The notes: generated by a model not told the origin, from the letters alone. A stretch of DNA of 64,000 bases from Micromonospora sp. RP3T (GCF_003027925.1 NZ_PYPS01000006.1:62001-126000); one strand, 5' to 3'. Numbered from the stretch's first letter, positions 16,739 through 27,665 are shown. Numbers and translations: made by a program.

Positions 16739-18255
16739 GCGCCCGCTCCCGTCCTGAGTTGGAGGGCCTCCAGCACGTCCTGCCGGTCCGGGCGTGCTCG
16801 CCCGTCCAGGTCGGCGACGGTCCAGGCCATCCGGATGACGCGATCGAAGCCGCGTGCGGAGATCGATCCGGAGTCCAGCCGGGCGCGTAGCTCAGCGGTG
16901 TCGCCGGCGGGGAGCCGCCACGGTGGACGGCGGAGGAGCGGCCCCGGTATCTCGGCGTTGAGCCGGTGCCCGGTGCCGGCCCACCGGTCGGCGGCGGCTC
17001 GTCGGGCCGCGGCGACGCGGGCGGCGACCGTCGACGAGGACTCGCTCACGGTCATCGTCTCCATCAGCTCCGCCGCGGTCACCGGCATCAGCTGCACCTG
17101 CACGTCGACCCGGTCGAGCAGTGGCCCGGAGAGCCGGCCGAGGTAGCGCCGCCGGGCCTGCGGGGCGCACTCGCAGTCGGCGTCGCCGGACGGCTTCGCG
17201 CAGGGGCAGGGGTTGGCGGCCAGCACCAGTTGGGAACGGGCCGGGTACTCGACGGCGCCCCGGGTGCGGGCGACCCGGACCCGTCCGCTCTCCAGCGGCT
17301 GGCGTAACGCCTCCAGCGCGCCCTTGCTGAACTCCGGCGCCTCGTCGAGGAAGAGCACGCCCCGGTGGGCCAGTGACACGGCGCCGGGCCGGGCCAGCCC
17401 GGAGCCGCCGCCGACCAGCGCGGGCACCGTGGCGGTGTGGTGCGGCGCCTGGAACGGTGGGCGGCGCAGCAACCCGCCGCCGGGCGGCAGCAGGCCGGCG
17501 ATCGAGTACAGCGCCGTCACCTCCAGGGCGGCCTCGTCGTCAAGCGCGGGCAGGATCGACGGGAGTCGTTCGGCGAGCATCGTCTTGCCGGCCCCGGGCG
17601 GGCCGAGCAGGGCGAGGTGGTGGCCGCCGGCGGCGGCGATCTCCAGTGCCCGCCGGCCGAGGGGCTGCCCGGCGACGTCGCTGAGGTCGGGACCGGTGGG
17701 CGCGCCGGCCGGCGGCGGCTCCGGTGAGGCGAGCAGCGGCACGCCGCCGCGGACGTGCGCGACGAGCCGGTGCAGCGTGTCGACCCCGTGCACCCGTACG
17801 CCGGGGATGACGGCGGCCTCCGCGGCGTTGCCGGCCGGCACCACGACGCGCGGGCAGCCGGCCCGGGCGGCGGCGGCGACCATGGGCAGGGCACCCCGGA
17901 CCGGACGGACCGTCCCGTCGAGACCGAGTTCGCCGAGGACGACGGTGCCCTCCAGGGCGACCGGCGGCAGTTCGCCGGAACCGGCGAGCACGGCGACGGC
18001 GATGGCGAGGTCGAACGCGGAACCGTACTTGGGCAGGGTGGCGGGGAGCAGGTTGAGCGTGATCCGCCGGTTGGGCCACTTCTGGCCGGAGTTGACGATG
18101 GCGGCGCGGACCCGGTCGCGGGCCTCGTGCAGCGCGGTGTCCGGCAGGCCGGAGATGAGCACCGCCGGCAGGCCGGGCGCGAGGTCGGCCTCCACCTCGA
18201 CCACCTGCCCGGACACGCCGGCCAGCCCGACGCTGAGGACCTTGGCGTAGCCCAT
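16735..18255 (-). CDS. comM: YifB/ComM family Mg-chelatase-like AAA+ ATPase
   Basis: 506 residues. The N-terminal Lon-protease-like domain (GLPAVLISGLPDTALHEARDR) is followed by an AAA+ module with Walker A LLGPPGAGKTML, FQAPHHTATVPALVGGG, Walker B GVLFLDEAPEF and a C-terminal Mg-chelatase-related domain with a Cys cluster NPCPCAKPSGDADCEC. ComM is a branch-migration helicase used in natural transformation in proteobacteria; in actinomycetes its role is less clear. It starts 1 base after the yraN stop. Confidence 0.94.
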   Translation of the reverse strand: MGYAKVLSVGLAGVSGQVVEVEADLAPGLPAVLISGLPDTALHEARDRVRAAIVNSGQKWPNRRITLNLLPATLPKYGSAFDLAIAVAVLAGSGELPPVALEGTVVLGELGLDGTVRPVRGALPMVAAAARAGCPRVVVPAGNAAEAAVIPGVRVHGVDTLHRLVAHVRGGVPLLASPEPPPAGAPTGPDLSDVAGQPLGRRALEIAAAGGHHLALLGPPGAGKTMLAERLPSILPALDDEAALEVTALYSIAGLLPPGGGLLRRPPFQAPHHTATVPALVGGGSGLARPGAVSLAHRGVLFLDEAPEFSKGALEALRQPLESGRVRVARTRGAVEYPARSQLVLAANPCPCAKPSGDADCECAPQARRRYLGRLSGPLLDRVDVQVQLMPVTAAELMETMTVSESSSTVAARVAAARRAAADRWAGTGHRLNAEIPGPLLRRPPWRLPAGDTAELRARLDSGSISARGFDRVIRMAWTVADLDGRARPDRQDVLEALQLRTGAGA

Positions 18256-18256
18256 G

Positions 18257-18616
18257 TCAGAACGCGCCCCGGAGGTGTTCCACGCGGGCGTGGCCGGCGG
18301 CCGGCAACCGGACCGAGAGCACGTCGAAACGGACCTCGTCGGCGGTGGTGCCGGTCTCGGCGAGCCAGCGGGCGGCCAGGCCGCGCAGCCGGCGTGCCTT
18401 GGCCCGGACAACGGCCTCGGCGGGGGAGCCGTACTGCTCGGTGCGCCGCGTCTTCACCTCGCAGAAGGCGAGGACCGGCCCTTCCCAGGCGATGATGTCG
18501 ATCTCCCCGTCGGGGCAGCGCCAGTTGCGGGCGATCGGGCGTAGCCCGGTCTCGATCAGGTGCCGCAGCGCGCACCGCTCGCCGTAGGCGCCGACGGCCT
18601 GGTTCCGGTTCGTCAT
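18257..18616 (-). CDS. YraN family protein (UPF0102)
   Basis: A 119-residue protein with the restriction-endonuclease-like fold signature: GAYGERCALRHL, NWRCPDGEIDIIAWE, FCEVKTRR (E-x-K) and FDVLSV. The predicted nuclease-fold role is undefined. It is the first gene of the yraN-comM-dprA operon, the usual arrangement in actinobacteria. Confidence 0.92.
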   Translation of the reverse strand: MTNRNQAVGAYGERCALRHLIETGLRPIARNWRCPDGEIDIIAWEGPVLAFCEVKTRRTEQYGSPAEAVVRAKARRLRGLAARWLAETGTTADEVRFDVLSVRLPAAGHARVEHLRGAF

Positions 18617-18839
18617 GCCGGTCAGGATGCGACCGAGGGGCGTGGTCGTGCGGAGCTGCCGTCGCCGGTCTGTGGACGAGGGTGGGGTTGTGGACGGGCA
18701 CCCGATCTCGCGCCCGATCTGCTAAGGCATGATCCACGAGGACACTCCCCGTAATCGCGCGACAACCGGGCGGTGTGGGGATGAGCTGCGGTGACGCTCC
18801 GGGCGACCCGAATGGCGTGGCTGGTGCCGGTCGCATACC

Positions 18840-19937
18840 GTGCCGGTCGTGGACGGACGACGGAGCTATCCCGAGGATCAGCAGGAACCGCGGTGGGGCG
18901 ACCGCGGGTACGAGTCGGACTGGCGAGCCGCGGGCGAGCCGCGCTACCGCGACGACGACTACCGCGCCCCGGAGCAGCGGGCGGGCGAAGGCCGGTACGC
19001 GGACCCGGGTCGGTACTCCGCCGCCGATCCGCTCGTCGACGACACGAGTGGTTGGCGGTCACAGCGACCGGACGACCCGGAGGTCTCCGGGGAGCTGCCG
19101 GGGCGTGCCGGCCGGCGGGCGGCCCGCGAGGCGGCGGCCGGGCACGGGGACGACCGGCTCGGCGCGGTGTCGCGCAGCGGCGTCGACGCGCTCGGCACCG
19201 CGTCGCGTGGCGCGCCGGACCCGCTCGGGTCGCGCGGGACCGACGCCCTCGCCGGGGGCGCCGACCCGGCCCGTCCGGCCTCGTTCGGGGGTTTTGGCGC
19301 GGACGCTCCGGCCGGGGGTGCGGTTTCGGGCGGTCCGGCCTCGTTCGGGAGTTTCGGCGCGGACGCCTCGGCCGGGAATGGCGATCCGGCCCGTCCCGGC
19401 CCGCTCGGTGGCTATCCGATCGTGGAGACCGGTCGGTCGGCGGAGCCCGCCACGGCCGGCGGGACGCAGATCTCGGTGGGCGGCCGGCCGAGCCCGGGTG
19501 CGGCCACCTCGCTGACCATCGGTGAGCGCCCGCCCGCCCCGGCCGAGCCGACGGCGCCGGTGAACCCCTTGGAGATGCCGACCGGCCCGATGCCGACGGT
19601 CGTACCCCGACCGGACGGGCCGCCGCCCGGTGACGGCGTCTACCGGACCCGGCGTCCGGCGTTGGCGGTGCTGCTGGCGGCGCTCGTGCTGGTGCTGGAG
19701 GTGCCCGCGTTCCGGGTGCTGCTGCACGGGCTGGTGGGTGACCCGGTCTCCACGTCGCACGTCGTGGTGGGCACGTTCCTGGTGGTCGGGCTGCCGATCT
19801 TCGGCGCCGGGCTGTACGGCCTGCGCACCGGTGGGCTCGCGCTGGCCGACGGCAGCCGCGGCTGGCTCCGCCCGCCGACCGCGTACCTGACCGTGGGCCT
19901 GGTGCTCTTCGTCGCCGCCGCGCTCGCGGCTCGCTGA
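18840..19937 (+). CDS. Hypothetical membrane protein with long disordered N-terminus
   Basis: 365 residues (362 if the in-frame GTG at 18849 is used). About the first 260 residues are hydrophilic and low-complexity, rich in Gly, Ala, Arg and Asp, with an internal near-repeat around [11 protein letters not shown] / [11 protein letters not shown]. The C-terminal ~95 residues contain three hydrophobic helices: [38 protein letters not shown] and [17 protein letters not shown] recognise no family. The gene is monocistronic, between yraN (divergent) and rpsB. Confidence 0.78.
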   Translation: MPVVDGRRSYPEDQQEPRWGDRGYESDWRAAGEPRYRDDDYRAPEQRAGEGRYADPGRYSAADPLVDDTSGWRSQRPDDPEVSGELPGRAGRRAAREAAAGHGDDRLGAVSRSGVDALGTASRGAPDPLGSRGTDALAGGADPARPASFGGFGADAPAGGAVSGGPASFGSFGADASAGNGDPARPGPLGGYPIVETGRSAEPATAGGTQISVGGRPSPGAATSLTIGERPPAPAEPTAPVNPLEMPTGPMPTVVPRPDGPPPGDGVYRTRRPALAVLLAALVLVLEVPAFRVLLHGLVGDPVSTSHVVVGTFLVVGLPIFGAGLYGLRTGGLALADGSRGWLRPPTAYLTVGLVLFVAAALAAR

Positions 19938-19983
19938 CCGCCGCCGACCGCGCACCCCGGGGCCGGTGGGCGGAGAAGGCGCG

Positions 19984-19989
19984 TACACT
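19984..19989 (+). promoter_or_regulatory. Candidate -10 box for rpsB-tsf
   Basis: TACACT in GCGTACACTGG fits the actinobacterial -10 consensus. It would give an rpsB 5' leader of roughly 170 bases, containing GC-rich self-complementary stretches (for example around CCGGCCGCC...GGCCGG at 20116-20135), which could support S2 autoregulation. This is inference from motif and spacing. Confidence 0.45.
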
Positions 19990-20168
19990 GGTCAACTGGC
20001 GACCGCCTCGTGCGGTCGACCTCGCGTGCCCTCTCCATGGTCATTCCGTGGAGCGACGGCCTCCCTGGTCCCGGTTCTTCATCCGGGCCCACCCTGGCCG
20101 GCGACCGGGCGCCAGGCGTCCGGCCGCCGGCCGGACGGACAACCAGGGACAAAGTAGGAGTACCCACC

Positions 20169-21080
20169 ATGGCCGTCGTGACCATGCGTCAGCTGCTGGA
20201 GAGCGGTGTGCACTTCGGGCACCAGACCCGGCGCTGGAACCCGAAGATGAAGCGCTTCATCTTCACCGAGCGCAACGGTATCTACATCATCGACCTGCGC
20301 CAGACCCTCGACTACATCGAGAAGGCGTACTCGTTCATCCGCACCACCGTCGCGGGCGGCGGCAGCATCCTGTTCGTCGGCACCAAGAAGCAGGCCCAGG
20401 AGGCCATCGCCGAGCAGGCGACCCGGGTCGGCCAGCCGTACGTCAACCACCGCTGGCTCGGTGGCATGCTGACCAACTTCCAGACCGTGTACAAGCGGCT
20501 CCAGCGGATGAAGGAGCTTGAGGCCCTGGGTGACCTGAGCGGCACCGCCGCCGGTTACACCAAGAAGGAGACCCTCCAGCTCTCCCGCGAGAAGATCAAG
20601 CTCACCAAGACCCTCGGTGGCCTGCGGGACATGCAGAAGCTCCCGGCCGCGGTCTGGATCGTCGACACCAAGAAGGAGCACATCGCCGTCGACGAGGCCC
20701 GCAAGCTGGGCATCCCGGTGATCGCCGTGCTGGACACCAACTGCGACCCGGACGAGGTCGACTTCCCGATCCCGGGTAACGACGACGCCATCCGTTCGGC
20801 CGAGCTGCTGACCAAGGTCGTGGCCGCGGCCGTCGCCGACGGTCTGATCGCGCGTTCCGGCCGTGGCCGGGGCGGCGACGAGAAGCCCGAGGCGGGCCAG
20901 GTCGGCGCCGACGAGCCGCTGGCCGAGTGGGAGCGCGAGCTGCTCGAGGAGCCGAAGAAGGCCGACGAGCAGCCCGCCGCCGAGCAGCCGGCCGCCGCCG
21001 AGCAGCAGTCGGCCCCGGCCGCCGAGCAGCAGTCGGCCCCGGCCGCTGCCGAGCAGCCGGCGACCGCCGCCGCGGAGTGA
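20169..21080 (+). CDS. rpsB: 30S ribosomal protein S2
   Basis: 303 residues. The S2 signatures [51 protein letters not shown] and [16 protein letters not shown] are present. The C-terminal ~55 residues are an acidic/Ala/Gln extension with the repeated unit EQQSAPAA, beyond the normal ~250-residue core. The ATG at 20169 follows AGTAGGAGTACCCACC. Co-transcription with tsf is partly attenuated by the hairpin after the stop. Confidence 0.97.
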   Translation: MAVVTMRQLLESGVHFGHQTRRWNPKMKRFIFTERNGIYIIDLRQTLDYIEKAYSFIRTTVAGGGSILFVGTKKQAQEAIAEQATRVGQPYVNHRWLGGMLTNFQTVYKRLQRMKELEALGDLSGTAAGYTKKETLQLSREKIKLTKTLGGLRDMQKLPAAVWIVDTKKEHIAVDEARKLGIPVIAVLDTNCDPDEVDFPIPGNDDAIRSAELLTKVVAAAVADGLIARSGRGRGGDEKPEAGQVGADEPLAEWERELLEEPKKADEQPAAEQPAAAEQQSAPAAEQQSAPAAAEQPATAAAE

Positions 21081-21094
21081 TCGCGCCGTCGCGT

Positions 21095-21127
21095 CCCCGC
21101 CGGCCGGTTCTGCGCCGGCCGGCGGGG
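21095..21127 (+). terminator. Strong hairpin between rpsB and tsf
   Basis: CCCCGCCGGCCGG (21095-21107) pairs perfectly with CCGGCCGGCGGGG (21115-21127) over a 7-base loop, 14 bases after the rpsB stop. It lies inside the 141-bp rpsB-tsf gap, so it may act as a partial terminator setting the S2:EF-Ts ratio. No T-run follows. Confidence 0.6.
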
Positions 21128-21221
21128 CGCGGCGGACACACCGGGCGACACCGGCCCGGTTCCGGGTAACCGGCAGTCAGACCATCCCACCGCAGTAGTC
21201 ACAGACACCGAAGAGAGAGTC

Positions 21222-22049
21222 ATGTCCAACTTCACCGCCGCGGACGTCAAGAAGCTCCGGGACCTCACCGGCGCCGGCATGATGGACTCCAAGAAGGCGC
21301 TGACCGAGGCCGAGGGCGACTTCGACAAGGCCGTCGAGATCCTGCGCGTCAAGGGCGCGAAGGACGTGGGCAAGCGGGCCGGTCGCACCGCCGCCAACGG
21401 TCTTGTCGCCCACTCCGGCCAGGCGCTGCTCGAACTCAACTGCGAGACCGACTTCGTCGCCAAGAACGACGCGTTCATCGCGCTGGCCCAGCAGTTGGTC
21501 GAGCACGGCGTGGCAAGTGACGCCACCAACGCCGAGGAGCTGCTCGCCAGCACCATCGACGGCAAGAGCGTGGCCGACCTGATCCAGGAGCAGTCCGCCA
21601 AGATCGGCGAGAAGCTGGTGCTGAACCGCTTCGCCAAGCTCGACGGCACCACCGCGGTCTACCTGCACCGCAAGAGCCAGGACCTGCCCCCGGCGGTCGG
21701 CGTGCTGGTGCAGTACTCCGGCAAGAACGACGAGGCGGGCGACGCGGACGCCCGTGGCGTCGCGATGCAGATCGCCGCGATGCGGCCGAAGTACCTCACC
21801 CGGGACGAGGTGCCCGCCGAGACGGTCGAGTCCGAGCGGCGCATCGCCGAGCAGACCGCCCGCGAGGAGAACAAGCCCGCGGCGGCGCTCCCGAAGATCG
21901 TCGAGGGCCGGGTGAACGCCTTCTTCAAGGACTTCGTCCTGCTGGAGCAGGCCGCGGTCGCCGACAACAAGAAGACCGTCAAGCAGGTGCTGGCCGAGGC
22001 CGGCATCGAGGTGACCCGCTTCGTGCGGTTCGAGGTCGGCCAGGCCTGA
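21222..22049 (+). CDS. tsf: Translation elongation factor Ts
   Basis: A 275-residue nucleotide-exchange factor for EF-Tu. The N-terminal UBA-like domain [27 protein letters not shown] is followed by the EF-Ts core [14 protein letters not shown] and the C-terminal motif [17 protein letters not shown]. The ribosome site AGAGAGAGTC precedes ATG 21222. Order rpsB-tsf-pyrH-frr is the universal one. Confidence 0.97.
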   Translation: MSNFTAADVKKLRDLTGAGMMDSKKALTEAEGDFDKAVEILRVKGAKDVGKRAGRTAANGLVAHSGQALLELNCETDFVAKNDAFIALAQQLVEHGVASDATNAEELLASTIDGKSVADLIQEQSAKIGEKLVLNRFAKLDGTTAVYLHRKSQDLPPAVGVLVQYSGKNDEAGDADARGVAMQIAAMRPKYLTRDEVPAETVESERRIAEQTAREENKPAAALPKIVEGRVNAFFKDFVLLEQAAVADNKKTVKQVLAEAGIEVTRFVRFEVGQA

Positions 22050-22201
22050 GCCGCCACCCGGGCCGCGGGCCCGGGCAGCGAGAACGTGGACGAGGAGGCC
22101 GCCGGTGTACGCGACAGGCACCGCGGCCTCCTCGTCACATAGGGTCGGCAAGGGCAGGTACGCGACGCTCGCGCGGTGCGCGGGGAGAAGGGGCGGGGCG
22201 G

Positions 22202-22969
22202 ATGACGCAGGTTGTGAGTGACCGGAGCCTGGCGGCGGATGACCCGACCGCCCCTCCGCCCGGCCGGTCCCGTCGGGTGGTGCTGAAGCTGTCCGGCGAG
22301 GTCTTCGGCGGCGGCGCGATCGGCGTCGACCCGGACGTGGTGCAGGGCATCGCCCGGCAGATCGCCACCGTGGTCCGCCGCGGCGTGCAGGTCTCCGTGG
22401 TGGTCGGCGGCGGCAACTTCTTCCGCGGCGCCGAGCTGCAGAAGCGCGGCATGGACCGCGCCCGCGCCGACTACATGGGCATGCTGGGCACGGTGATGAA
22501 CTGCCTCGCGCTCCAGGACTTCCTGGAGAAGGAGGGCATCGAGACCCGGGTGCAGAGCGCCATCACCATGGCCCAGGTCGCCGAGCCGTACATTCCCCTG
22601 CGCGCGATCCGGCATCTGGAGAAGGGCCGGGTGGTGATCTTTGGGGCCGGCGCCGGGATGCCCTACTTCTCCACCGACACGGTGGCCGCCCAGCGCGCGC
22701 TGGAGATCCGCGCGGACGTGGTGCTGATGAGCAAGAACGGCGTGGACGCGGTCTACACCGCCGACCCCCGGATCGACCCGACGGCGAGCAAGCTCGACTC
22801 GATCACCTTCTCCGAGGTGCTGCGCCGCAACCTGCGGGTCGCCGACGCCGCCGCGTTCAGCCTCTGCATGGAGAACGGCCTGCCGATGCTGGTCTTCGGC
22901 GCCCAGGGTGACGACACGATCGTCCGCGCCGTCGGCGGTGAGAAGATCGGCACGCTGATCACCGCCTGA
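22202..22969 (+). CDS. pyrH: UMP kinase
   Basis: A 255-residue amino-acid-kinase-fold enzyme that phosphorylates UMP to UDP. Motifs: [44 protein letters not shown] and [18 protein letters not shown] hydrophilic ~17-residue N-terminal extension precedes the core. It lies between tsf and frr as expected and has a 152-bp upstream gap that could carry its own promoter. Confidence 0.96.
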   Translation: MTQVVSDRSLAADDPTAPPPGRSRRVVLKLSGEVFGGGAIGVDPDVVQGIARQIATVVRRGVQVSVVVGGGNFFRGAELQKRGMDRARADYMGMLGTVMNCLALQDFLEKEGIETRVQSAITMAQVAEPYIPLRAIRHLEKGRVVIFGAGAGMPYFSTDTVAAQRALEIRADVVLMSKNGVDAVYTADPRIDPTASKLDSITFSEVLRRNLRVADAAAFSLCMENGLPMLVFGAQGDDTIVRAVGGEKIGTLITA

Positions 22970-23052
22970 CCGGCCCACCCGGACCGGCAGCGGTCCTCTG
23001 CCACAGCCCCAGCACAGCCCACGACGAGCGACAGAAGGAGGCGAGGAGACCG

Positions 23053-23610
23053 GTGATCGACGACACCCTCCTCGAGGCGGAGGAGAAGATGGAGCGTGCC
23101 ATCGAGCACGCCAGGGAGGAATTCGGCGGGATCCGCACCGGTCGTGCCAACGCCGCCATGTTCTCCCGGATCGTCATCGACTACTACGGCAGCCCGACCC
23201 CGCTGCCGCAGATGGCGTCCATCGCGGTGCCCGAGCCGCGCATGGTGATCATCAAGCCGTACGACACCTCGCAGACCAATGCGATGGAGAAGGCGATCCG
23301 CGACTCGGATCTCGGGGTGAACCCGAACAACGAGGGCAACCAGCTGCGCATCGTGCTCCCGCAGATGACCGAGGAGCGGCGACGCGAGATGATCAAGGTC
23401 GCCCGGCAGAAGGGCGAGGAGGCGAAGGTCGCCGTCCGGAACATCCGCCGCAAGGGCAAGGAAGAGCTGGACCGCCTGGTCAAGGACGGCGAGGTCGGCG
23501 AGGACGAGGGCCGGCGCGCGGAGAAGGACCTGGACGACCTGACCCAGCGCTTCGTCGGCACCGTGGATGAAATGATCAAGCACAAGGAGAGCGAGCTGCT
23601 CGAGGTCTGA
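23053..23610 (+). CDS. frr: Ribosome recycling factor
   Basis: A 185-residue two-domain RRF with [23 protein letters not shown], the domain II strand [21 protein letters not shown] and the C-terminal helix motif [15 protein letters not shown]. With EF-G it splits post-termination ribosomes. GTG at 23053 is preceded by AGAAGGAGGCGAGGAG, a very strong ribosome site. Confidence 0.97.
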   Translation: MIDDTLLEAEEKMERAIEHAREEFGGIRTGRANAAMFSRIVIDYYGSPTPLPQMASIAVPEPRMVIIKPYDTSQTNAMEKAIRDSDLGVNPNNEGNQLRIVLPQMTEERRREMIKVARQKGEEAKVAVRNIRRKGKEELDRLVKDGEVGEDEGRRAEKDLDDLTQRFVGTVDEMIKHKESELLEV

Positions 23611-23629
23611 ACGGCCCGCGCACTCCGTC

Positions 23630-23680
23630 ACGGCACCGCGCCGCCGTCGCCCGGCACCCCGGGCGGCGGCCCGGTGCCGT
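23630..23680 (+). terminator. Large hairpin after frr
   Basis: ACGGCACCG (23630-23638) pairs with CGGTGCCGT (23672-23680), and inner GCCGCC / GGCGGC arms extend the stem. It begins 20 bases after the frr stop, inside the 260-bp gap before cdsA, and probably ends the tsf-pyrH-frr transcript. The rest of the gap holds no evident gene. Confidence 0.6.
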
Positions 23681-23870
23681 CGTCGTGCCCGGCGGCGTCC
23701 ACCCTCGACGCCGGGCGGTTGCAGTAGGCTCGGCACGATTCGGCGACCACCACCGGGTGAACGGCGGGGATCGTCCGGTCGTCGGTCGGTCAACAGGAAG
23801 TCTCACGCCGGTAGGGGATGGTCTTGGTCTTGCGTCATGTGGTGGCTTTCGTACCGTCTGCCGGTGCGTG

Positions 23871-25148
23871 ATGTCCCACCCCGACCCCTACGGCAGCACC
23901 GAGCCGCGCGGCTGGGACCGCTCGGCCCCCGCCCTGCCCTGGCCGGAGACCGGCCTGGAGCCCGGTCCGTGGCGGCGTCCCGCCCCCGGCCCGGACGCCT
24001 TTCCCGACGCGGAGGCGTACGCCGGGCCGGTCACCGACGCGTACCCGCTGGATCAGCGGCACCACGACGCGCCGTGGCCGCCCGACGGCCCCCCGGCCGC
24101 GCCGCGTGGCCGGCGGGAGGAGCCCGGGCCCGGCGACCGCGTCCCGGCGGGCGACGACCGGCCGGACGACGACTACCCCACCGCGCAGATCGCCCCGGTC
24201 CGCGACGAGCTCACGGCCCGTGACGACCCCGCGGTACGCGACGAGCCCGCGCCCGAACCGCCGGCCGGTCGCCGGTCGAAGGGGCGTCGGCGGGCGAGCG
24301 CGGACCGTCCCCCGACCACCGCGCCGCCGGCGTCCCGGGCGGGCCGCAACCTGCCGGCGGCGATCGGCGTCGGGGCGGCCCTCGGCGCGGCGATCGTGGT
24401 GCCGCTCTTCTTCTTCCTGCCGGCGTTCCTGGCCGTGCTCGCCGCCGCGGTGGCGATCGGCATCTGGGAGATGGCGCGGGCGGTCCGCCGCAGCGGCGCC
24501 CACCCGCCGCTGGTGCCGCTGGTCGCCGGTGGCGTGATCATGGTCGGGCTGGCCTGGTTCGCCGGCCCGGACGCGCTCTGCCTCGGGCTGCTCGTCACCG
24601 TGCTGGGCACGATGATCTGGCGGCTCGGCGACGGCCCCGGCAACTACCAGCGTGACCTGACCGCGGCCACGCTGATCGCGGTCTACGTGCCCTTCCTCGC
24701 CGGCTTCGCGGCCCTGCTCGCCGCCGCGCCCGACGACGGTCACCTGCGGGTGCTGGTCACGCTGGTGGCGGTGGTGCTCTCCGACACCGGTGGGTACGCG
24801 GCCGGGGTGGCCTTCGGCAAGCGTCCGATGGCTCCGAAGATCAGCCCGAAGAAGTCGTGGGAGGGCTTCGCCGGCTCGGTCGCCGCCGCCGCGGCGGGCA
24901 GCGCGCTGCTGCTGTGGCTGCTGTTCGACGTGGCCCCGTGGTGGGGCGCGCTGTTCGGGATGGCGATGTCCTGCGCGGCGGTGCTCGGTGACCTCGCCGA
25001 GTCGATGATCAAGCGCGATCTGGGCGTCAAGGACATGAGCAACCTGCTGCCCGGCCACGGCGGCCTGATGGACCGGCTCGACTCGATCCTGTTCGCGGTG
25101 CCGACGGCGTACCTGCTGTTGGCGGTCTTCGTGCCGGTGGTGAGCTGA
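23871..25148 (+). CDS. cdsA: Phosphatidate cytidylyltransferase (CDP-DAG synthase)
   Basis: 425 residues. The first ~155 are hydrophilic, Pro/Asp/Arg-rich and probably disordered cytoplasmic sequence. The rest holds about 8 membrane helices and the CDS signature [27 protein letters not shown] (residues ~380-406). It makes CDP-diacylglycerol from phosphatidate and CTP for phospholipid synthesis. The ATG at 23871 (or the adjacent GTG 23868) is chosen since it precedes the actinobacterial N-terminal pattern MSHPDPYG. Position after frr is typical. Confidence 0.94.
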   Translation: MSHPDPYGSTEPRGWDRSAPALPWPETGLEPGPWRRPAPGPDAFPDAEAYAGPVTDAYPLDQRHHDAPWPPDGPPAAPRGRREEPGPGDRVPAGDDRPDDDYPTAQIAPVRDELTARDDPAVRDEPAPEPPAGRRSKGRRRASADRPPTTAPPASRAGRNLPAAIGVGAALGAAIVVPLFFFLPAFLAVLAAAVAIGIWEMARAVRRSGAHPPLVPLVAGGVIMVGLAWFAGPDALCLGLLVTVLGTMIWRLGDGPGNYQRDLTAATLIAVYVPFLAGFAALLAAAPDDGHLRVLVTLVAVVLSDTGGYAAGVAFGKRPMAPKISPKKSWEGFAGSVAAAAAGSALLLWLLFDVAPWWGALFGMAMSCAAVLGDLAESMIKRDLGVKDMSNLLPGHGGLMDRLDSILFAVPTAYLLLAVFVPVVS

Positions 25149-25252
25149 GGGATGGATCACGTCGTCGTCACGTCCCCGACCGGCCGGTCGGGGGCGATTC
25201 GGCGCCGGTGGACAGGTGCGTCCGGCTCGGCGCGTGTCAGACTGGACGCGCC

Positions 25253-26398
25253 ATGACGAGCCTCCCGCTGATCTCCGTAGACCCCGACGCCCGCGGCCGC
25301 CGGCCCGCGATGCCTCCCCGCCACCTCGCCGACCTCGACCTGCCGGGCCGGCAGGCGCTCGTCACCGAGCTGGGCGAACCGGCGTTCCGCGCCAAGCAGG
25401 TGTCGAACCACTACTTCGGCCGCCTGGTCCGTGACCCGGAGCGGATGACCGACCTGCCGGCGGCGACCCGGGAGCGGCTGGCCGGCACGTTGCTGCCCAC
25501 GCTGCTCACCCCGGTGCGCGAGCTGGCCTGCGACGACGGCGCCACCCGCAAGGCGCTCTGGCGGCTGCACGACGGCTCGCTGGTGGAGAGCGTGCTGATG
25601 GGTTACCCGGACCGGGTCACCGTCTGCATCTCCAGCCAGGCCGGCTGCGGCATGGCCTGCCCGTTCTGCGCCACCGGCCAGGCCGGGCTGACCCGTAACC
25701 TCTCCACCGCGGAGATCGTCGACCAGGCCGTCTACCTGGCCGGCGTGGCCGCCTCCGGTGCGGTGGTCGGCTCGCCGCCGCGGCTGTCGCACGTGGTGTT
25801 CATGGGCATGGGTGAGCCGTTGGCCAACTACGCGCGGGTGGTGGCGGCGATCCGCCGGCTGGTCGCGCCGTCCCCGGAGGGGCTCGGCCTGTCCCAGCGG
25901 CACATCACCGTCTCCACGGTCGGGCTGGTGCCGGCCATTCGGCGGTTGGCCAGCGAAGACCTCTCCGTGACCCTTGCGTTGTCGCTGCACGCCCCCGATG
26001 ATGAGCTGCGCGACGAACTCGTCCCGGTCAACCAGCGCTGGAAGGTGTCCGAGGTGCTGGACGCGGCGTGGGACTACGCGGCCACGACGGGGCGTCGCGT
26101 GTCCATCGAATACGCGATGATCAAGGACGTGAACGACCAGCCGTGGCGGGCCGACCTGCTCGGGCGGCTGCTGGCGGGCAAGCTGACCCACGTGAACCTG
26201 ATCCCGCTCAACCCGACTCCGGGCAGCCGCTGGGACGCCAGCCCGAAGCCGGTCGAGCGGGAGTTCGTCAGGCGGTTGCGCGACGCCGGCGTGTCCACCA
26301 CGGTGCGGGACACCCGGGGGCGCGAGATCGACGGGGCGTGTGGGCAGCTCGCCGCCGCCGAGGACACCGACAGCGACCCCCGCGCGGCAACGGCGTAG
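25253..26398 (+). CDS. rlmN: Dual-specificity rRNA/tRNA methyltransferase RlmN
   Basis: A 381-residue radical-SAM enzyme that makes m2A2503 in 23S rRNA and m2A37 in tRNA. The cluster motif CxxxCxxC is [12 protein letters not shown], with [12 protein letters not shown] downstream and the C-terminal methyl-carrying Cys in [13 protein letters not shown] context ([10 protein letters not shown]). N-terminal [11 protein letters not shown] is the RNA-binding region. The ATG at 25253 sits 104 bases after cdsA and is the first start that keeps family length. Confidence 0.96.
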   Translation: MTSLPLISVDPDARGRRPAMPPRHLADLDLPGRQALVTELGEPAFRAKQVSNHYFGRLVRDPERMTDLPAATRERLAGTLLPTLLTPVRELACDDGATRKALWRLHDGSLVESVLMGYPDRVTVCISSQAGCGMACPFCATGQAGLTRNLSTAEIVDQAVYLAGVAASGAVVGSPPRLSHVVFMGMGEPLANYARVVAAIRRLVAPSPEGLGLSQRHITVSTVGLVPAIRRLASEDLSVTLALSLHAPDDELRDELVPVNQRWKVSEVLDAAWDYAATTGRRVSIEYAMIKDVNDQPWRADLLGRLLAGKLTHVNLIPLNPTPGSRWDASPKPVEREFVRRLRDAGVSTTVRDTRGREIDGACGQLAAAEDTDSDPRAATA

Positions 26399-26420
26399 CG
26401 GTACGAGACCAGGAGACATA

Positions 26421-27665
26421 GTGGCGAGTCAGGGTCAGCGTTTCCGGCGGAAGGCGCTCCGTCGGGGATACAAGGTCGACGAGGTGGACGCCTTCCTGGA
26501 CCGGGTCGAGGCGACCCTCGACGGCCAGCCGGTCGGTGCGCCCGTCGCGTCCCAGGAGGTCCACGACGTCGTCTTCCGGGTCCGGTTCAACGGCTATGAC
26601 GAGTGGCAGGTCGACCTGCACCTCGACCGGGTCGAGCGGCAGCTCGCCGAGCTGGAGGAGCGCACCGGCGCCCCCGGCGGGCGCGGCGCCGATCCCCGGA
26701 TGGCCGACCGGCTCGGCCCGCCGATGCGCGACGACCGTGGCCTGTCCCCGGTGCCGCAGCCGCCGATGCCGCCCCGGCAGATGCCGGCCCAGGCCGGCCC
26801 GCCCGTCGACCGCTACGGCAACCGTTACGACGAGCCGACCGGCGCGTTCGCCGGTGGGTACGACGGCCCCCGTGGCGGCTACGACGCGCCGCGCGGCCCG
26901 GCCGGTCCCGGCCCGATGGGTCCCGGGCCGGGCGCCCCGATCGGGCACGGCGGACCGCCGCCGCGCAGCCTGCCGCCCGGTCCGGGCGGTTACGGCCAGG
27001 ACACCGGCCCGGGTGGCTACGGCCAGGACACCGGTCCCGGCGGGTACGGCCAGGACACCGGTCCCGGCGGGTACGGCCAGGAGACCGGTCCGGGCGGCTA
27101 CGGCCAGGACAAGGGCCCGGGTGGGTACGGCGGACCGGGCGACCGCTTCGACGGCTTCGAGGCCGGCCGGCACGGTCGGGCCGACATGACCGCGGAGATC
27201 CGGATGCCCGAGCGAGACCTGCGGGAGCTGCGTGGGCGCGGCCCGGCCGGCCCGCCGGCGCTGCCGCAGCAGAGTTATGGTCCGCCGGACCAGGGCTACG
27301 GCCCGCCGGACCAGGGCTACGGCGGCGGCCCCTCGATGACGGGCCCGCCGCTTGTCGGTCCGCCGGCCGCCGGCCCGCCGATGGTGGGCCCGCCGATGGC
27401 CGGCCCGCCCGGCAGCGACCTGCACCGGGTCGACCAGATCCGGCGCGGCTTCCAGGTCCGTCGGTTCGGCAGCGGGTACGACCCGGACCAGGTCGACCGG
27501 TTCTTCGACACGCTGCTCGGTGGCATGCAGGGGCGTAACCCGATGCCGGTGAACCCGAAGGAGCTGGACACGCTGCGCTTCGGGCTGGTGCCCGGCGGCT
27601 ACTTCGAGGCGGAGGTCGACGCCGCGCTCAAGGACGTGCAGGACATCCTGCTCGGCGGCCGCTGA
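26421..27665 (+). CDS. DivIVA-motif protein with Gly/Pro/Tyr repeat linker
   Basis: 414 residues. Two DivIVA-type motifs bracket a low-complexity middle: RFRRKALRRGYKVDEVDAFLDRVE at the N-terminus and FQVRRFGSGYDPDQVDRFFDTLLGG at residues ~350-375. Between them are Gly/Pro/Tyr repeats (see the tandem repeat entry), YGPPDQG twice and a GPPxxGPP run. DivIVA motifs in actinomycetes are tied to membrane-curvature sensing and polar growth or septation. There is no long coiled coil as in Wag31, so this is a separate family member. GTG at 26421 follows ACCAGGAGACATA. Confidence 0.85.
   Translation: MASQGQRFRRKALRRGYKVDEVDAFLDRVEATLDGQPVGAPVASQEVHDVVFRVRFNGYDEWQVDLHLDRVERQLAELEERTGAPGGRGADPRMADRLGPPMRDDRGLSPVPQPPMPPRQMPAQAGPPVDRYGNRYDEPTGAFAGGYDGPRGGYDAPRGPAGPGPMGPGPGAPIGHGGPPPRSLPPGPGGYGQDTGPGGYGQDTGPGGYGQDTGPGGYGQETGPGGYGQDKGPGGYGGPGDRFDGFEAGRHGRADMTAEIRMPERDLRELRGRGPAGPPALPQQSYGPPDQGYGPPDQGYGGGPSMTGPPLVGPPAAGPPMVGPPMAGPPGSDLHRVDQIRRGFQVRRFGSGYDPDQVDRFFDTLLGGMQGRNPMPVNPKELDTLRFGLVPGGYFEAEVDAALKDVQDILLGGR
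26979..27131 (+). repeat. 27-bp in-frame tandem repeats in the DivIVA-motif gene
   Basis: Five full copies plus a partial sixth of a 27-bp unit encoding GPGGYGQDT (variants QET, QDK). Copies differ mostly at wobble positions, so the array is coding and under some selection. It forms a flexible Tyr-rich linker. Confidence 0.85.

Noticed and set aside
26979..27131. Regular repeats considered as a CRISPR array
   Set aside because: The units are contiguous without spacers and lie in frame inside a coding gene.
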